64,000 nucleotides of DNA from Alphaproteobacteria bacterium (GCA_021775915.1 JAJFGW010000042.1:1-64000); one strand, 5' to 3'. Shown: positions 1 through 8,490, counted from the first letter of the stretch. Program-made: numbers and translations. Notes: generated from the letters alone by a model not told the origin.

Positions 1-1208
1 TGGTTTTTTACCCTGCCATGTGAATCCGTATCCTTATGTTCCATCAGGCTCCGCGATATCTGGCTGAGCATCAATCTTATCAAAGGGCTTAACCGCGCTG
101 CATCCGATGGCGGCGGCTGTAAATAAAGAGATACCGGATTATCAGCGCACATTAAATCGCCAATACAAAAATCACTGGTGGCCGTGTTGGATGCAATAAC
201 CGGATCGGCAAACAGGGTCAAATAGCTTTCTGCTGTACCGGTTACACTTTGCTTAAAGCGATCTGCCTTATCAGCCAGAGAATTAGCAACGCGCAAAATT
301 TCAGGATGTGTTTCAACCTTCCCGGTTTCCGCATTTAGAATCTGCTTACAAGTTTGCATTTCATGAACGGTCTTATCAAAGTCCATGAGTTTTTCGCGGA
401 CAACTGCCAGATTTTTTCTTTCCTCTGTCTCCGTATAAAGAATGTGTAGAACCAGTGCGACTAAAAATTCAATCGCCTTCTTATCCCATATATCCGGCTC
501 ATGCTGCCCCGTGGGGTTAGAAAGGATTTCAACAACATTTTGAGCGTCCCGAATTTCATTAGAACCCTTCCTGATTTCAAGCAGAGGGTTAAACTTCGCG
601 CTCTCAGGCTTTGTAGGATTAAAATACAGAACGTGAGAAAACTCATTGCGCCATCCGGCCGTTAAATCCCAAAGCTCGTTTTTAATGTCGTAGATAATGG
701 CGGATTGATCCCAATTTAAAGCTGTAGGCACTATATGTCCTACCCCTTTACCTGACCTTGACGCCCCTGAGACAAGATGATGTTCCGGCCCGTTGTAAGT
801 TAGAAGTTTGCCACCCATAACACCCAGAACAACGCCTTTGCCTTCAAGCAAGCCTGCTTCCCTGGCATCAGCCAGCGTTCCCCATTCCTCTTTGCCAAAC
901 TCATCTACAGCAGGTTTGAATTTCTTCAGGAATAGTAACGGCACCAAAGCACCTATCACGGCAGCAAAAAATAAAAACCACAGGGCTTCATCATAAACGC
1001 TTGCATAAGCATCGCCATACTGGCCCATCCAGTCAAATATCTCCCAAGGCATATAGAGCTTAAAACTGCCAAAATTCGCTAACTGTCCCTGCAATGAGTG
1101 ATGATAGTCAAAACGGTGCGCGGCCCATTGGGTTGATCCCCAAAGGCCGATAATCAGCGCACTAAAACCAAATGCACCCGTATATAAAACAGATTTTGCT
1201 TTGTTCAT
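1..1208 (-). CDS. traG: VirD4/TraG-type coupling protein (5' part, cut by the window edge)
   Basis: Only the first ~402 codons lie in the window; the frame is open to base 1. The protein would be the hexameric inner-membrane ATPase that brings the relaxase-DNA complex to the type IV secretion channel. Visible: two N-terminal hydrophobic segments (about residues 9-30 and 74-95) and a Walker A motif GASRSGKG at residues 148-155, followed by the family-typical stretches IIYDIKNELWDLTAGWR and VLYFNPT. The ATG (1206-1208) overlaps the relaxase stop by 4 bases (ATGA), so the two are translationally coupled. Family assignment is firm; the C-terminal half, including Walker B, is outside. Confidence 0.93.
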   Translation of the reverse strand, partial: MNKAKSVLYTGAFGFSALIIGLWGSTQWAAHRFDYHHSLQGQLANFGSFKLYMPWEIFDWMGQYGDAYASVYDEALWFLFFAAVIGALVPLLFLKKFKPAVDEFGKEEWGTLADAREAGLLEGKGVVLGVMGGKLLTYNGPEHHLVSGASRSGKGVGHIVPTALNWDQSAIIYDIKNELWDLTAGWRNEFSHVLYFNPTKPESAKFNPLLEIRKGSNEIRDAQNVVEILSNPTGQHEPDIWDKKAIEFLVALVLHILYTETEERKNLAVVREKLMDFDKTVHEMQTCKQILNAETGKVETHPEILRVANSLADKADRFKQSVTGTAESYLTLFADPVIASNTATSDFCIGDLMCADNPVSLYLQPPPSDAARLSPLIRLMLSQISRSLMEHKDTDSHGRVKN

Positions 1209-3232
1209 TTACTGAGGTCTTTATCTCTGGACAGCTCGGTTACAAAGAACCGGCCTCGTCCTGTTGGTTTGAGACTTACATAAGTCCCCTGCTCGATATT
1301 TGGTGCTCGTGACACCGGCACTAAAGACACCGCGCTTTTTCTTTCTATAACCGCATATCGTCCAGAGTGCAACCCGGCAGTTCCATGATAGCGTCCCTGA
1401 TACTCACCCTCATCATATGTTTTTTCATACGGCTTGCCTGTCTGAAGCGCCAGTTTGGCACCAACTTTGCCAAGCTCTGCGTCTCTGAGCTTGTCTGCTG
1501 TACCGGGCTTCATACGCACAACATCACCCTTGATTTCGGCATATTTGTTTTTCTGCAGCCATTGGGTCCGCTGCTTCATAGCGCCCTTGATTAACGCATC
1601 ATACTCAATACTCGGCGGCTTGCCTTTGGAGCGTTTGTATAGCTCGCGATCTATCCATGTCCATGCTTCCGCACCAATCTGCCCCTCTACAGGCTTTTCA
1701 GACAAGATGCTGAGAGTAACAAACGCTTTCTTCTTCTGCGCTTCGTTAATCTGGTCCGTAATAGCTTTGCCTTTCTCAATCAGATCAAGCGGCACTTTAA
1801 AGCGGCCATCACCAAGAGGCTCTACAACACCTGAACGCTCTAAAGTTTCCAGGCGGGTTATATGACGCTGAATATAATCTTCCCTCTTCTCAGGCTCGAT
1901 ATCTGAACGGGACTTTTCTACATACGCGGCGTGCTTCGCCACATCGTAAACATCTTTGTTCATTTTGGAGATTTTGAGAATATTATAATCGGCCTTCCCT
2001 TTCGACGCCTCAGGCTGCGACAAGCGAATAATAGAGCCGCGCTGCAAATTGTCAAACTCGGCATTACGACCTATATCAACATAATGCGGCCTCCCCCCTG
2101 CATCGCGCATGATAATATAACGCCTGTCAGTCAGTTCATCATGCAGCCCCTTATCAAGAATACGGCCTGACAAGCTATCTGATTTAAACTTGCCGATAGA
2201 GTGAATGGCAATATGACTGGCCTCGTTGCCGATACGGGCATATATGCTTTTCACAATATCGTTGCGCTGTGAAAGCGCCCGTAAATCATCACGCATATTT
2301 TCAGAAACCTGATATATACCCGTATCCAGCACTTTCACCAGTCCCATTTTCTCAAGATACGAAAGCCGTCCGCGAACAAGGTTTTCATGAAAATTATTTT
2401 TAGCAACGCCCCTTAACGGTCTTGCATCAATAACTCTATTCTCGCTCAGGCGGTTTTCAATCTTCCGGTCTATCGACGTGTAGCGTTCGGCCTCTACCTC
2501 TTTGATTAACCCCTGCTGTATTTCCTTAATACTGCGCTCTTTTAAAAGCTCTGTTGCTACTTCCTGCGCACGCTGCCTCATGCCGTTGCTGATATAATCA
2601 CGCGCTATAACCAGATCTTTTCCCTTATCATCAGCCCCCCGTATCATCACATGAGCATGAGGGTTATCCGTGTTGAAATGAACAACGGATAACCAGTCCA
2701 GCTTCGTACCCAGATCACGTTCCATATGAGCCATAACCTTGCGCACATAGCCCTCAAAATCCTTGATACGATCACCATGCTCAGGAGAGATGATGGCGCG
2801 GAAGTGGTGACGGTCAGCTTTGCAATTATCAACGAACGCTGCCGGATCAAGCCCGTTCTGTTTTGCGTTAAAAAAAGGAGCTTGCTGACCATCGGCTCCC
2901 GCGCCATCTCGTGCCAAATAACGGGCATGACTTTTCAGTGAAGCGCCGCCCTTGGCTACGCCCTTGTGTTTTACGTAGTGCGTTTTAACGACAACCCTCT
3001 GAGGAAACTTTGTCCGGCCATAAGCAAACATATTTCCGCGTCTTATACCTACCTGCTGAATCGTCTTTGTTGCGGTCTTGGAAAAGTTTTTTACGCCCTC
3101 TTTACTGAGCCGTTTGTATATCCCTTTTGATACTGAATTTTCACTGGCAGCACTGATCCTGCCCAGGCGAATCATTACATCTTCGTCCCTGCTCTGAAAC
3201 CCTTGATTTTGCTGCGTTAAATGAAAATACAT
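1205..3232 (-). CDS. Conjugative relaxase, DUF3363 (RlxS/VirD2-like) family
   Basis: A 675-aa relaxase that would nick oriT and lead the strand into the recipient. Motif I-like HARYLARDG holds the probable catalytic tyrosine (Y105). The metal-binding histidine motif HFNTDNPHAHVMIRG lies near residues 175-189 and an upstream HHFRAIISPEHG block at about 142-153. The long C-terminal part matches the DUF3363 arrangement of alpha- and betaproteobacterial relaxases. The N-terminal SRDEDVMIRLGRI resembles the usual start of this family, so I keep the upstream ATG; M20 is an alternative. It is followed directly by traG. The nick site itself is not identified; the intergenic region upstream (3233-3451) is the first place to look. 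Confidence 0.93.
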   Translation of the reverse strand: MYFHLTQQNQGFQSRDEDVMIRLGRISAASENSVSKGIYKRLSKEGVKNFSKTATKTIQQVGIRRGNMFAYGRTKFPQRVVVKTHYVKHKGVAKGGASLKSHARYLARDGAGADGQQAPFFNAKQNGLDPAAFVDNCKADRHHFRAIISPEHGDRIKDFEGYVRKVMAHMERDLGTKLDWLSVVHFNTDNPHAHVMIRGADDKGKDLVIARDYISNGMRQRAQEVATELLKERSIKEIQQGLIKEVEAERYTSIDRKIENRLSENRVIDARPLRGVAKNNFHENLVRGRLSYLEKMGLVKVLDTGIYQVSENMRDDLRALSQRNDIVKSIYARIGNEASHIAIHSIGKFKSDSLSGRILDKGLHDELTDRRYIIMRDAGGRPHYVDIGRNAEFDNLQRGSIIRLSQPEASKGKADYNILKISKMNKDVYDVAKHAAYVEKSRSDIEPEKREDYIQRHITRLETLERSGVVEPLGDGRFKVPLDLIEKGKAITDQINEAQKKKAFVTLSILSEKPVEGQIGAEAWTWIDRELYKRSKGKPPSIEYDALIKGAMKQRTQWLQKNKYAEIKGDVVRMKPGTADKLRDAELGKVGAKLALQTGKPYEKTYDEGEYQGRYHGTAGLHSGRYAVIERKSAVSLVPVSRAPNIEQGTYVSLKPTGRGRFFVTELSRDKDLSK

Positions 3233-3451
3233 TACTTTAACTATCTGTTATAACTGTATATATAGACTATAGCACATTATAAAAACAAAAACAATGTGTG
3301 ACTTTTCTCATAAAATCAATTAGTTAGTAGAGGCAATACATTGTCTCTTTTATCTTGCCTTACTTTTATAAAGCTTAAGTTCTGTCTCTATTCTCCTTCC
3401 CTTTAAATATGGTTTGAAAATTTGGGGCCTCTGCTGGTGCTCTCAGAGGAC
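3233..3451. other. AT-rich intergenic region upstream of the relaxase; possible oriT/operator
   Basis: No convincing gene is present. An interrupted palindrome, AGAGGCAATACATTGTCTCT, sits at 3329-3348 (AGAG-N-CAAT pairing with ATTG-N-CTCT). A possible minus-strand promoter for the relaxase is TTGTTT (3283-3288) with TATATA (3259-3264) at an 18-base spacing. The region is bounded by a terminator on its right, so the relaxase/traG unit very likely starts transcription here. The role as oriT is an inference from position only. Confidence 0.4.
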
Positions 3452-3479
3452 AAAAAACAGGCTGGAAATTCCAGCCTGT
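3452..3479 (-). terminator. Rho-independent terminator after the 65-aa gene
   Basis: Perfect 9-bp stem (ACAGGCTGG at 3457-3465 with CCAGCCTGT at 3471-3479), 5-base loop, followed on the minus strand by six T residues (3452-3457). It closes the small operon ending at 3512 and separates it from the relaxase unit. Confidence 0.85.
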
Positions 3480-3511
3480 AAGTCAAAAGCAATGGCGTTT
3501 AAAAAACACAA

Positions 3512-3709
3512 TCAGGGATAATATACGTGGTGTTCTTTTCCCTCTTCATCCGTCTTAATTTGGGGGTCATTTTCCTCCAATCCTTCCGTGTCAGTATCCC
3601 AGACTTCAGATTCAATCGGGTGCCCTTCTGCATCTTCAACATGCTGAATTATGTTCCCTGATACAAAAATTTTGAGTGGTAAATGAGCCGTTACAAGATC
3701 GCCAGACAT
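3512..3709 (-). CDS. Small acidic hypothetical protein (65 aa)
   Basis: Not recognised. The protein is acidic (many Asp/Glu in the C-terminal half, including EENDPQIKTDEEGKEHH) and has no signal peptide or membrane segment. A good ribosome-binding site (AGGAAAG) lies about 8 bases before the ATG, and a strong terminator follows it, which supports it being a real last gene of the DUF3768/Toprim operon. Function unknown. Confidence 0.6.
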   Translation of the reverse strand: MSGDLVTAHLPLKIFVSGNIIQHVEDAEGHPIESEVWDTDTEGLEENDPQIKTDEEGKEHHVYYP

Positions 3710-3784
3710 GACAACTTTCCTTTCTATTTTTGATATTTATTATGACTATTTAAGCAAGTAAAAACAGATGCGTTTTAGGTCTTA

Positions 3785-4138
3785 TTAATATTCGCTTGCT
3801 TCCATGATTGTTAAAATTCGGTAGGTTCTATCAGGGTCTTCCGGGGCTTCACTTGCACCCTGTAGATCGGGACTATAGTAGTCAATTTTCCAGTAATATT
3901 TTGTGCCCTTAAAACTGAACGCTCCAAAATCATGCTCCTGATAGGGATCATCACCATCGGTAAAGTTTTTAAATTCTTTGACGCGGCTCAAAATTATCAG
4001 CTGATCTGAATAATCCAGCGTCGTAATAGCCCTTGTCATTACGACTGTGCCCAGTGAATCAGTATCTCTTGTCCCGATATATAAGCGCATACGATCATTT
4101 AATTCCGCTATACGTTTTGCTTTGTCGTCCTCTTCCAT
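3785..4138 (-). CDS. DUF3768 domain protein
   Basis: The 117-aa protein shows the family signature from end to end: RIAELNDRMR at the N-terminus, a DPYQEHDFGAF block (about residues 60-70), YWKIDYY and a C-terminal LTIMEASEY. DUF3768 proteins are common on alphaproteobacterial plasmids and integrative elements; their function is not known. It lies 14 bases after the Toprim gene, in the same operon. Confidence 0.85.
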   Translation of the reverse strand: MEEDDKAKRIAELNDRMRLYIGTRDTDSLGTVVMTRAITTLDYSDQLIILSRVKEFKNFTDGDDPYQEHDFGAFSFKGTKYYWKIDYYSPDLQGASEAPEDPDRTYRILTIMEASEY

Positions 4139-4152
4139 TGCTCTTGCTCCTT

Positions 4153-5067
4153 CTATGGTTGGCTGGCGGTTAAAACATCGTTCCAGTCCTCGCCTTGGCG
4201 CTCCGGGCTATGGCGTATGACTTCTCCTGAAAATGTGCCTTCCCCTATGGCGGCTAAAACTCTGGCTGTAAGCTTGTCGCCGCCTTGGTCGTTGTCAGTA
4301 ATGAGGATGATTTTCTTCAGGCTGTCCCAATTCTGGGCAAAATCGCGTATGAGTCCGGCCTGCTCTGGTGACATACCGCCCCCTGTGGCCGCATACAGGG
4401 CTTTTTCATTGTTGAAAATCTGGTGATAGCTAAGACCGTCAAGAACGGCCTCGGAAATTATCAGCGTATCGTCTTCTGCCTTGCGGTTTGATCTCCACAG
4501 GGTTTTTTCGCTGCCGCGTGCAAAGTAGCAAGCGTCTATGTTTTTAAATTCTAGGCCGCATATACCTTTAACGTTGTAATGGGGAAATACGGCGTTCTGG
4601 TAGCGGTCTAGAAATATCCTGCCCGTAAATCGCTGTAGTGATAAAAGCGCTCTGGTGACTCCCCTGCTCTCAATATAATCCTGTTCTGTTACAGGGCGGC
4701 AACGCCCGAATATTCGTTTAATCCTTTCGGGGTCATATTCTTGCTCTGTAACATCTGCAACATAGCTTTTAGGCTCTGGCAGGGTTGCGCCGCCATTAAG
4801 CCAGGAATTAAGCTCTTTCCCAATTTCAAAAATGGTTTTGTTCGTGCGGTTTTGGGCAAACTCTATGATTGTTCCGTTGTCTTGGTCGTCACTGACTGAA
4901 AAGTAAACCCAGATTGCGCCGCGTCTGGAAATAATGACCTTATCGGCTCCGCTACGCATGGCAATACTGCTGCGGGTGCTTTTCTTCCGGTCAACCTCAT
5001 AGCCAAGATGCGCGGCATATTGGGTTAAGTTGATCTCCTGTTTAAATCTGGAATAATCAAGCTGCAT
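4153..5067 (-). CDS. DUF3991/Toprim domain protein (primase-like)
   Basis: A 304-aa protein with an N-terminal DUF3991-like region (LTQYAAHLGYEVDRKKS, then a stretch ending NGTIIEFAQNRT) and a C-terminal Toprim fold: the conserved Glu lies in IISEAVLDGLSYHQ and the DxD-like acidic motif in ILITDNDQGGD. Proteins of this type accompany relaxases in mobile elements and are thought to act as mobilization primases or topoisomerase-like factors; no primase zinc finger is obvious. It starts 9 bases after the preceding gene. Family call is secure; the reaction is inferred. Confidence 0.82.
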   Translation of the reverse strand: MQLDYSRFKQEINLTQYAAHLGYEVDRKKSTRSSIAMRSGADKVIISRRGAIWVYFSVSDDQDNGTIIEFAQNRTNKTIFEIGKELNSWLNGGATLPEPKSYVADVTEQEYDPERIKRIFGRCRPVTEQDYIESRGVTRALLSLQRFTGRIFLDRYQNAVFPHYNVKGICGLEFKNIDACYFARGSEKTLWRSNRKAEDDTLIISEAVLDGLSYHQIFNNEKALYAATGGGMSPEQAGLIRDFAQNWDSLKKIILITDNDQGGDKLTARVLAAIGEGTFSGEVIRHSPERQGEDWNDVLTASQP

Positions 5068-5076
5068 AGCCGCCCC

Positions 5077-5388
5077 CTATCCCAGTTTTTCTATTGTTGA
5101 ATGGCCGTAATCAGTACGTAGTAACTCGGCACTGTCATTATCGGCCTTGAAAAGCTCTATGGCTTTCTTGTGTGCTTCATCGGGATTACCTGCTTCAACC
5201 TCGATTTTATAAAGATTGAGCGTTTGCATACGGACTGCAAAAACCTTGCTCTTTGCTACATTTAAAGCGGCGTCTTCAGCGTTAACCCGTTCAATGTCTA
5301 CAATTTCTTCGTCTGTTAATTGCCATTCTTCCTGCTCGCGCAGCGTTCTGGGGTGTTTGCCGTTTGCACTGCCTGTTTGTAATTCCAT
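5077..5388 (-). CDS. Hypothetical protein, 103 aa, first gene of the Toprim operon
   Basis: Not recognised. I choose the ATG at 5388 because AAAGGGAC lies 8 bases upstream. The frame stays open to 5577, but that upstream part is built of stem-loops and reads unlike protein, so I treat it as leader. The protein is hydrophilic with a Glu/Ala-rich middle (TDEEIVDIERVNAEDAALNVAKSK) and an alpha/beta-looking C-terminus; no signal peptide or membrane segment. Its long structured leader suggests post-transcriptional control. Confidence 0.6.
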   Translation of the reverse strand: MELQTGSANGKHPRTLREQEEWQLTDEEIVDIERVNAEDAALNVAKSKVFAVRMQTLNLYKIEVEAGNPDEAHKKAIELFKADNDSAELLRTDYGHSTIEKLG

Positions 5389-5756
5389 CTCAAAAGTCCC
5401 TTTCAAATTAAATTGCGCCTCGAAACATACTTTTTTCGAGGCGACAGGAACTGGCGCTACAAAGTCAGGAGAATTGTCAGGTGAAATCGACGAAATTTTA
5501 TTGTCTTTCCTAGCTTGCGACGGAAAGCGGTAAAATCTTCGGACTATTTTGCTTGATAATTCGGGCTGCAAGCCCAAACAAAAATGACATTCCGGCCTTT
5601 CGGAATGGCTAAAACTCTATGCGTGAAGGGGCGTTACCCCTTGTGGGACGAAACCCATCTCTTTGATGGGGTTCGGTGAGATTATCATCTGGTCGGCGCT
5701 TGTGCCGGCTGGATGATTAGCGAATAGCACCTGGTCTGATTATATCAGACACGCCA
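5389..5756 (-). ncRNA. Highly structured leader region with eight successive stem-loops
   Basis: Between traF and the 103-aa gene the minus-strand transcript can form a row of hairpins. Positions on the plus strand: 5734-5750 (7 bp, GTCTGAT/ATCAGAC), 5684-5717 (ATCATC/GATGAT with an inner CGGC/GCCG), 5649-5675 (11 positions, one mismatch), 5626-5642 (AAGGGG/CCCCTT), 5588-5607 (CATTCCG/CGGAATG), 5563-5575 (GGGCT/AGCCC), 5491-5542 (long imperfect stem of about 18 pairs), and 5416-5443 (perfect 10 bp, CGCCTCGAAA/TTTCGAGGCG). The last ends about 27 bases before the start codon. The structures are read by eye; whether this is a cis-regulatory leader, a small RNA or a recombination site is unknown. 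Confidence 0.5.
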
Positions 5757-6290
5757 TTACTCTTCATTCACCCACAACGGCCTGAAAACACCAAGAATGG
5801 TGCTTCTGGAAACGGGCCCATAATGGCGACTATCAAAACTATGGGAAACACGGTCTGAAAACACAAAAAATTCATCCCCTGCCAACGTGCGGCATTCTGT
5901 CCAGATTGGCAAATCATGCCCTTCTCTGTCCTGTTTTGTCGCATTCCCAAACTCATGGCCGTTAATTGTAAAAACATCATCCTGATAGCAAACCTTGTCA
6001 CCGCCGCCACCAATGACCGGCTTAAGAAAATATTTCAGCGGCTCTTTATCATAATGAGTTTTTGAATATTCCCGCACCACGTCCGGCACGCGAAAAAGAA
6101 CAAGACGTCCCTTACCTGGCGCCGCGCCATCACGTAAATAAAAACCTACAGGCACACTCGGCGTCGGATTATAGATAAGTATTTTACCCCCGGTACGCGG
6201 CCAGCATAAAAACAGAAGCCCTACCACCACGAGCAATAAAGCTAAAAGTTTTCCACGATCTTGCCGCTTTGTTTTCCCCCGTCCAGCCAT
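5757..6290 (-). CDS. traF: TraF-type conjugative transfer signal peptidase (S26 family)
   Basis: A 177-aa protein with a single N-terminal membrane segment (about residues 14-30) and the signal peptidase I fold. The catalytic serine is S45 in NPTPSVPVGFY and the probable general-base lysine is K90 in FLKPVIGGGGDKV; a C-terminal FSDRVSHSFDSRHYGPV block corresponds to the conserved end region. In RP4 this peptidase matures and cyclises the pilin TrbC. The trb genes lie at the other end of the window, which fits. It is separated from its neighbours by structured or non-coding DNA. Confidence 0.9.
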   Translation of the reverse strand: MAGRGKTKRQDRGKLLALLLVVVGLLFLCWPRTGGKILIYNPTPSVPVGFYLRDGAAPGKGRLVLFRVPDVVREYSKTHYDKEPLKYFLKPVIGGGGDKVCYQDDVFTINGHEFGNATKQDREGHDLPIWTECRTLAGDEFFVFSDRVSHSFDSRHYGPVSRSTILGVFRPLWVNEE

Positions 6291-6390
6291 TAAACTTTCT
6301 CAAATATTACATTAAACGAAACGCCACGGATCATATTTATTTTTGTTCTATATTAATCCGTTACCCGCTTTTTTTAACAGTATATCCGAA

Positions 6391-6597
6391 CTAAAAGCAA
6401 GTGGCGTTATAAATTAAACCACCACTTGCGGAATAAACTTCATGTAGCACTTTAAGGAAATCGTCCCCCTGCCCCGCACCGCCGCGCAAAAAAACGACCT
6501 GCAAATTAAACAGGCCGCTTTTCAATTTTTCCAGATAGCTTTTAAGCGTTCCTGATCTGCAGAATATTCCGGTAAAGAACAAATGACAGATCATCAT
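6391..6597 (-). CDS. Doubtful small ORF (68 aa) overlapping the end of the 121-aa gene
   Basis: The frame begins inside the end of the upstream gene (56-base overlap), as in a translationally coupled pair, with a weak GAGAG site before the ATG. No similarity is recognised, though the composition of the second half (KSYLEKLKSGLFNLQVVFL) is protein-like. It would fill most of the gap between traF and the 121-aa gene. It may be spurious. Confidence 0.22.
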   Translation of the reverse strand: MMICHLFFTGIFCRSGTLKSYLEKLKSGLFNLQVVFLRGGAGQGDDFLKVLHEVYSASGGLIYNATCF

Positions 6598-6907
6598 TTA
6601 AATGACTCTCGGAATAGCCATGGTCATAAAAAAGTATCTCACCTGTTTTTTTGTCTGTGCAGGTCAACATGGCGTATCCATCCGGCAAGGTTTTCAGATC
6701 CCAGTGCTGAATCTTGCTGAAACTGTGGCCTCTCAGATGTTTCTGAAGGGCAAAGATACGCTCAACTATCCAGAAAGCGCCCCTCTCGCACAGCTTTTCA
6801 CGTACCAAATCAGTGTAATGGTAATTTGTGTAAAGCCGGTGGCGGTAATTCCGCATGGAAAACATCGGCAGGTAGGCGATTTCGGGAATGCGTTTTTGTA
6901 AATTCAT
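6542..6907 (-). CDS. DUF6876-like hypothetical protein
   Basis: A 121-aa protein resembling DUF6876 plasmid proteins. Shared features are a Tyr/His-rich N-terminus, GAFWIVERIFALQKH (family: AYWLLDEIA), a QHWDLKTLPDGYAMLTC strand region and a C-terminal LYRNILQI. No function is known for the family. It starts 4 bases downstream of the repC stop, with GAGGAG inside the repC end serving as ribosome-binding site, so it is co-transcribed with repC. Confidence 0.6.
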   Translation of the reverse strand: MNLQKRIPEIAYLPMFSMRNYRHRLYTNYHYTDLVREKLCERGAFWIVERIFALQKHLRGHSFSKIQHWDLKTLPDGYAMLTCTDKKTGEILFYDHGYSESHLNDDLSFVLYRNILQIRNA

Positions 6908-6911
6908 GGCT

Positions 6912-8351
6912 CTAGCTCCTCTCTAACGGTGATTTTTCGGAAGTATCATTGGCGGCCTGCGCTTCGGTTTCACGCTTTAACAGGCCGAAAATGGATTTAT
7001 GCAGGTACAACTCCCCGGCCCTGGCGCGCGCTATCATGGTGTTAAAATACGCGGCGGGGTTTCTAACGGGATTTTCTGTACGCTGCGCGGCCTGATCCAC
7101 CAGCAGCAGACAAACGGCAGCACCGTATTTTGTCAGGATTTGACAGGCATTTGCCCAGGATTTTTGGCTGATATGCAAAGCGGGTCGCAGCGCATAAGCG
7201 GCCTCAACAACATCCTCCATATTCATGGCCCGGTGCTCCAGCGGAATATGATCTTTAAAACGTTGGGAAGCCGCGTTTAAAATCTGCTTCACCGTAATAT
7301 GCTGCAAGCCCGTTTTGAGTATAAGATCGCCCCTACTCCCGGATTCCTGTGTTTTTAAATGACCTGCTGGTTTTGATTGGGAAGCCTGAATCCGGCCTTT
7401 TGCTTTCTCCGGCCTTTCTGTTCCCCCTGTCGTTACCTCTTTATCCTCGGTAGATCCGTTACGCTCTTCCTGAAGGCAATGGGACGTGTCCCTACTCGTA
7501 TTTAATTTATTAAATTTTTCTTGAATCGTATTTTGTATGTGCACGCCCAAAGAGTCGGCCTTGGGTGAACTTTTTTCTAAATTTGCTTTGTTATTATCAG
7601 TTGCGAACACCTCCAAAACTTGTTGATAGAGCTTTTTATGCTCGGCAAGCATGGTGCGGAGTGTTTCAAGGCTCATACTGGCTCTATAAGGAACGGCTAT
7701 CTCTTCATAAACCGTTTCAAAAGCCCCCTGCCCCCGAATATCCAGATCGTCCATTTCTGCCAGAATGGATTTGATCTGGCCTCTGTGCCATGAAACCTGC
7801 CGCTTTGTTTCCATCCACGCGGCTTTATACAGCTCTTGTTCGTCGATAATGTCTTCCAGCTTGCCCTTCAGGTAAGCCAGCGGTGTCAAATCAACGCCGT
7901 AGGCATAGATAATCCTGCCTGTTTTAGCGCATCTCTGCCCGTAACGTTTGCAGTTGCCGCTATCATTCCATGTTAAGGCCCCTACTTCAAAAAGCTGTTT
8001 TTCCAGCTTTTGTATCTGGCGATCTGAAACGTTTAAATCCATCGCTGTTTTATAAATCGACTGGTAAACGATCGGCTGGCTGCCTTCTTGCCAATCACTT
8101 TCACGGCTGAACATCATGTAATAATCTAAAAGCTGTATCATCCTTGATGTAAAACCGGCCGCTTTCCCTGCTCTCTTAACAAGCTTTAGTAGGTCAAACG
8201 GTTTTACATTTTCTTCCAGTCCCTCAAAATCCTGGGACTGGTCGATTGTTTCCCTTAAGCGGGAAGAGCTGATGCGCCCTCCCCTGCTCTGCTTTTCTGC
8301 TGAAAAATTGTATGATGTATGCTCCATGATTTTTTTTGCAAAAATCTTCAA
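6912..8351 (-). CDS. repC: RepC-family plasmid replication initiator
   Basis: The N-terminal half is a clear match to plasmid replication protein C: LLKLVKRAGKAAGF, MIQLLDYYMMFSR, PIVYQSIYKTAMDLNVSDRQIQ, LEKQLFEVGALTWNDSGN, RYGQRC and YGVDLTPLAYL, roughly residues 52-180; this part carries the winged-helix DNA-binding fold. In repABC plasmids RepC binds an origin inside its own gene. Here there is no repA/repB operon upstream. The first codon used is TTG (8349-8351); an ATG at 8329 is equally possible, and neither has a strong ribosome-binding site, which fits tight control of RepC. The linker around residues 255-350 is low-complexity and variable. Confidence 0.88.
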   Translation of the reverse strand: MKIFAKKIMEHTSYNFSAEKQSRGGRISSSRLRETIDQSQDFEGLEENVKPFDLLKLVKRAGKAAGFTSRMIQLLDYYMMFSRESDWQEGSQPIVYQSIYKTAMDLNVSDRQIQKLEKQLFEVGALTWNDSGNCKRYGQRCAKTGRIIYAYGVDLTPLAYLKGKLEDIIDEQELYKAAWMETKRQVSWHRGQIKSILAEMDDLDIRGQGAFETVYEEIAVPYRASMSLETLRTMLAEHKKLYQQVLEVFATDNNKANLEKSSPKADSLGVHIQNTIQEKFNKLNTSRDTSHCLQEERNGSTEDKEVTTGGTERPEKAKGRIQASQSKPAGHLKTQESGSRGDLILKTGLQHITVKQILNAASQRFKDHIPLEHRAMNMEDVVEAAYALRPALHISQKSWANACQILTKYGAAVCLLLVDQAAQRTENPVRNPAAYFNTMIARARAGELYLHKSIFGLLKRETEAQAANDTSEKSPLERS

Positions 8352-8416
8352 AACGCCTGTGAATAAGCACTACAAAATCGTTTGCAAAAGTCATTTCTGA
8401 CTTGCATTCCGATTCG

Positions 8417-8462
8417 GGTGGCGATACCATTGAACTTACAGATTGAGGTATCACCTCTTTTT
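8417..8462 (+). terminator. Terminator-like hairpin antisense to the repC leader
   Basis: Left arm 8417-8428 (GGT-GGC-GATACC, with GGC bulged) pairs with GGTATCACC at 8447-8455, with an 18-base loop, followed by TCTTTTT. It reads on the plus strand, opposite to repC, and sits about 65-110 bases upstream of the repC start. This is where repABC plasmids encode a small countertranscribed RNA that represses repC. The RNA itself is inferred, not seen. Confidence 0.45.
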
Positions 8463-8467
8463 AAAGA

Positions 8468-8490
8468 CCGCCGCTCCAACGGCGGTTTTT
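8468..8490 (+). terminator. Rho-independent terminator
   Basis: CCGCCG (8468-8473) pairs with CGGCGG (8480-8485), 6-base loop, then TTTTT. It stands in tandem with the hairpin at 8417-8462. No plus-strand protein gene lies upstream, which argues that a short plus-strand RNA is made here. Confidence 0.7.

Noticed and set aside
5389-5577. N-terminal extension of the 103-aa protein (63 more codons)
   Set aside because: The extension lies in stem-loop DNA and a good Shine-Dalgarno sits at the internal ATG (5388).
8224-8454. 76-codon minus-strand frame overlapping the repC start
   Set aside because: It runs through the terminator-like region and into repC in another frame; a leader peptide is conceivable, but nothing supports it.
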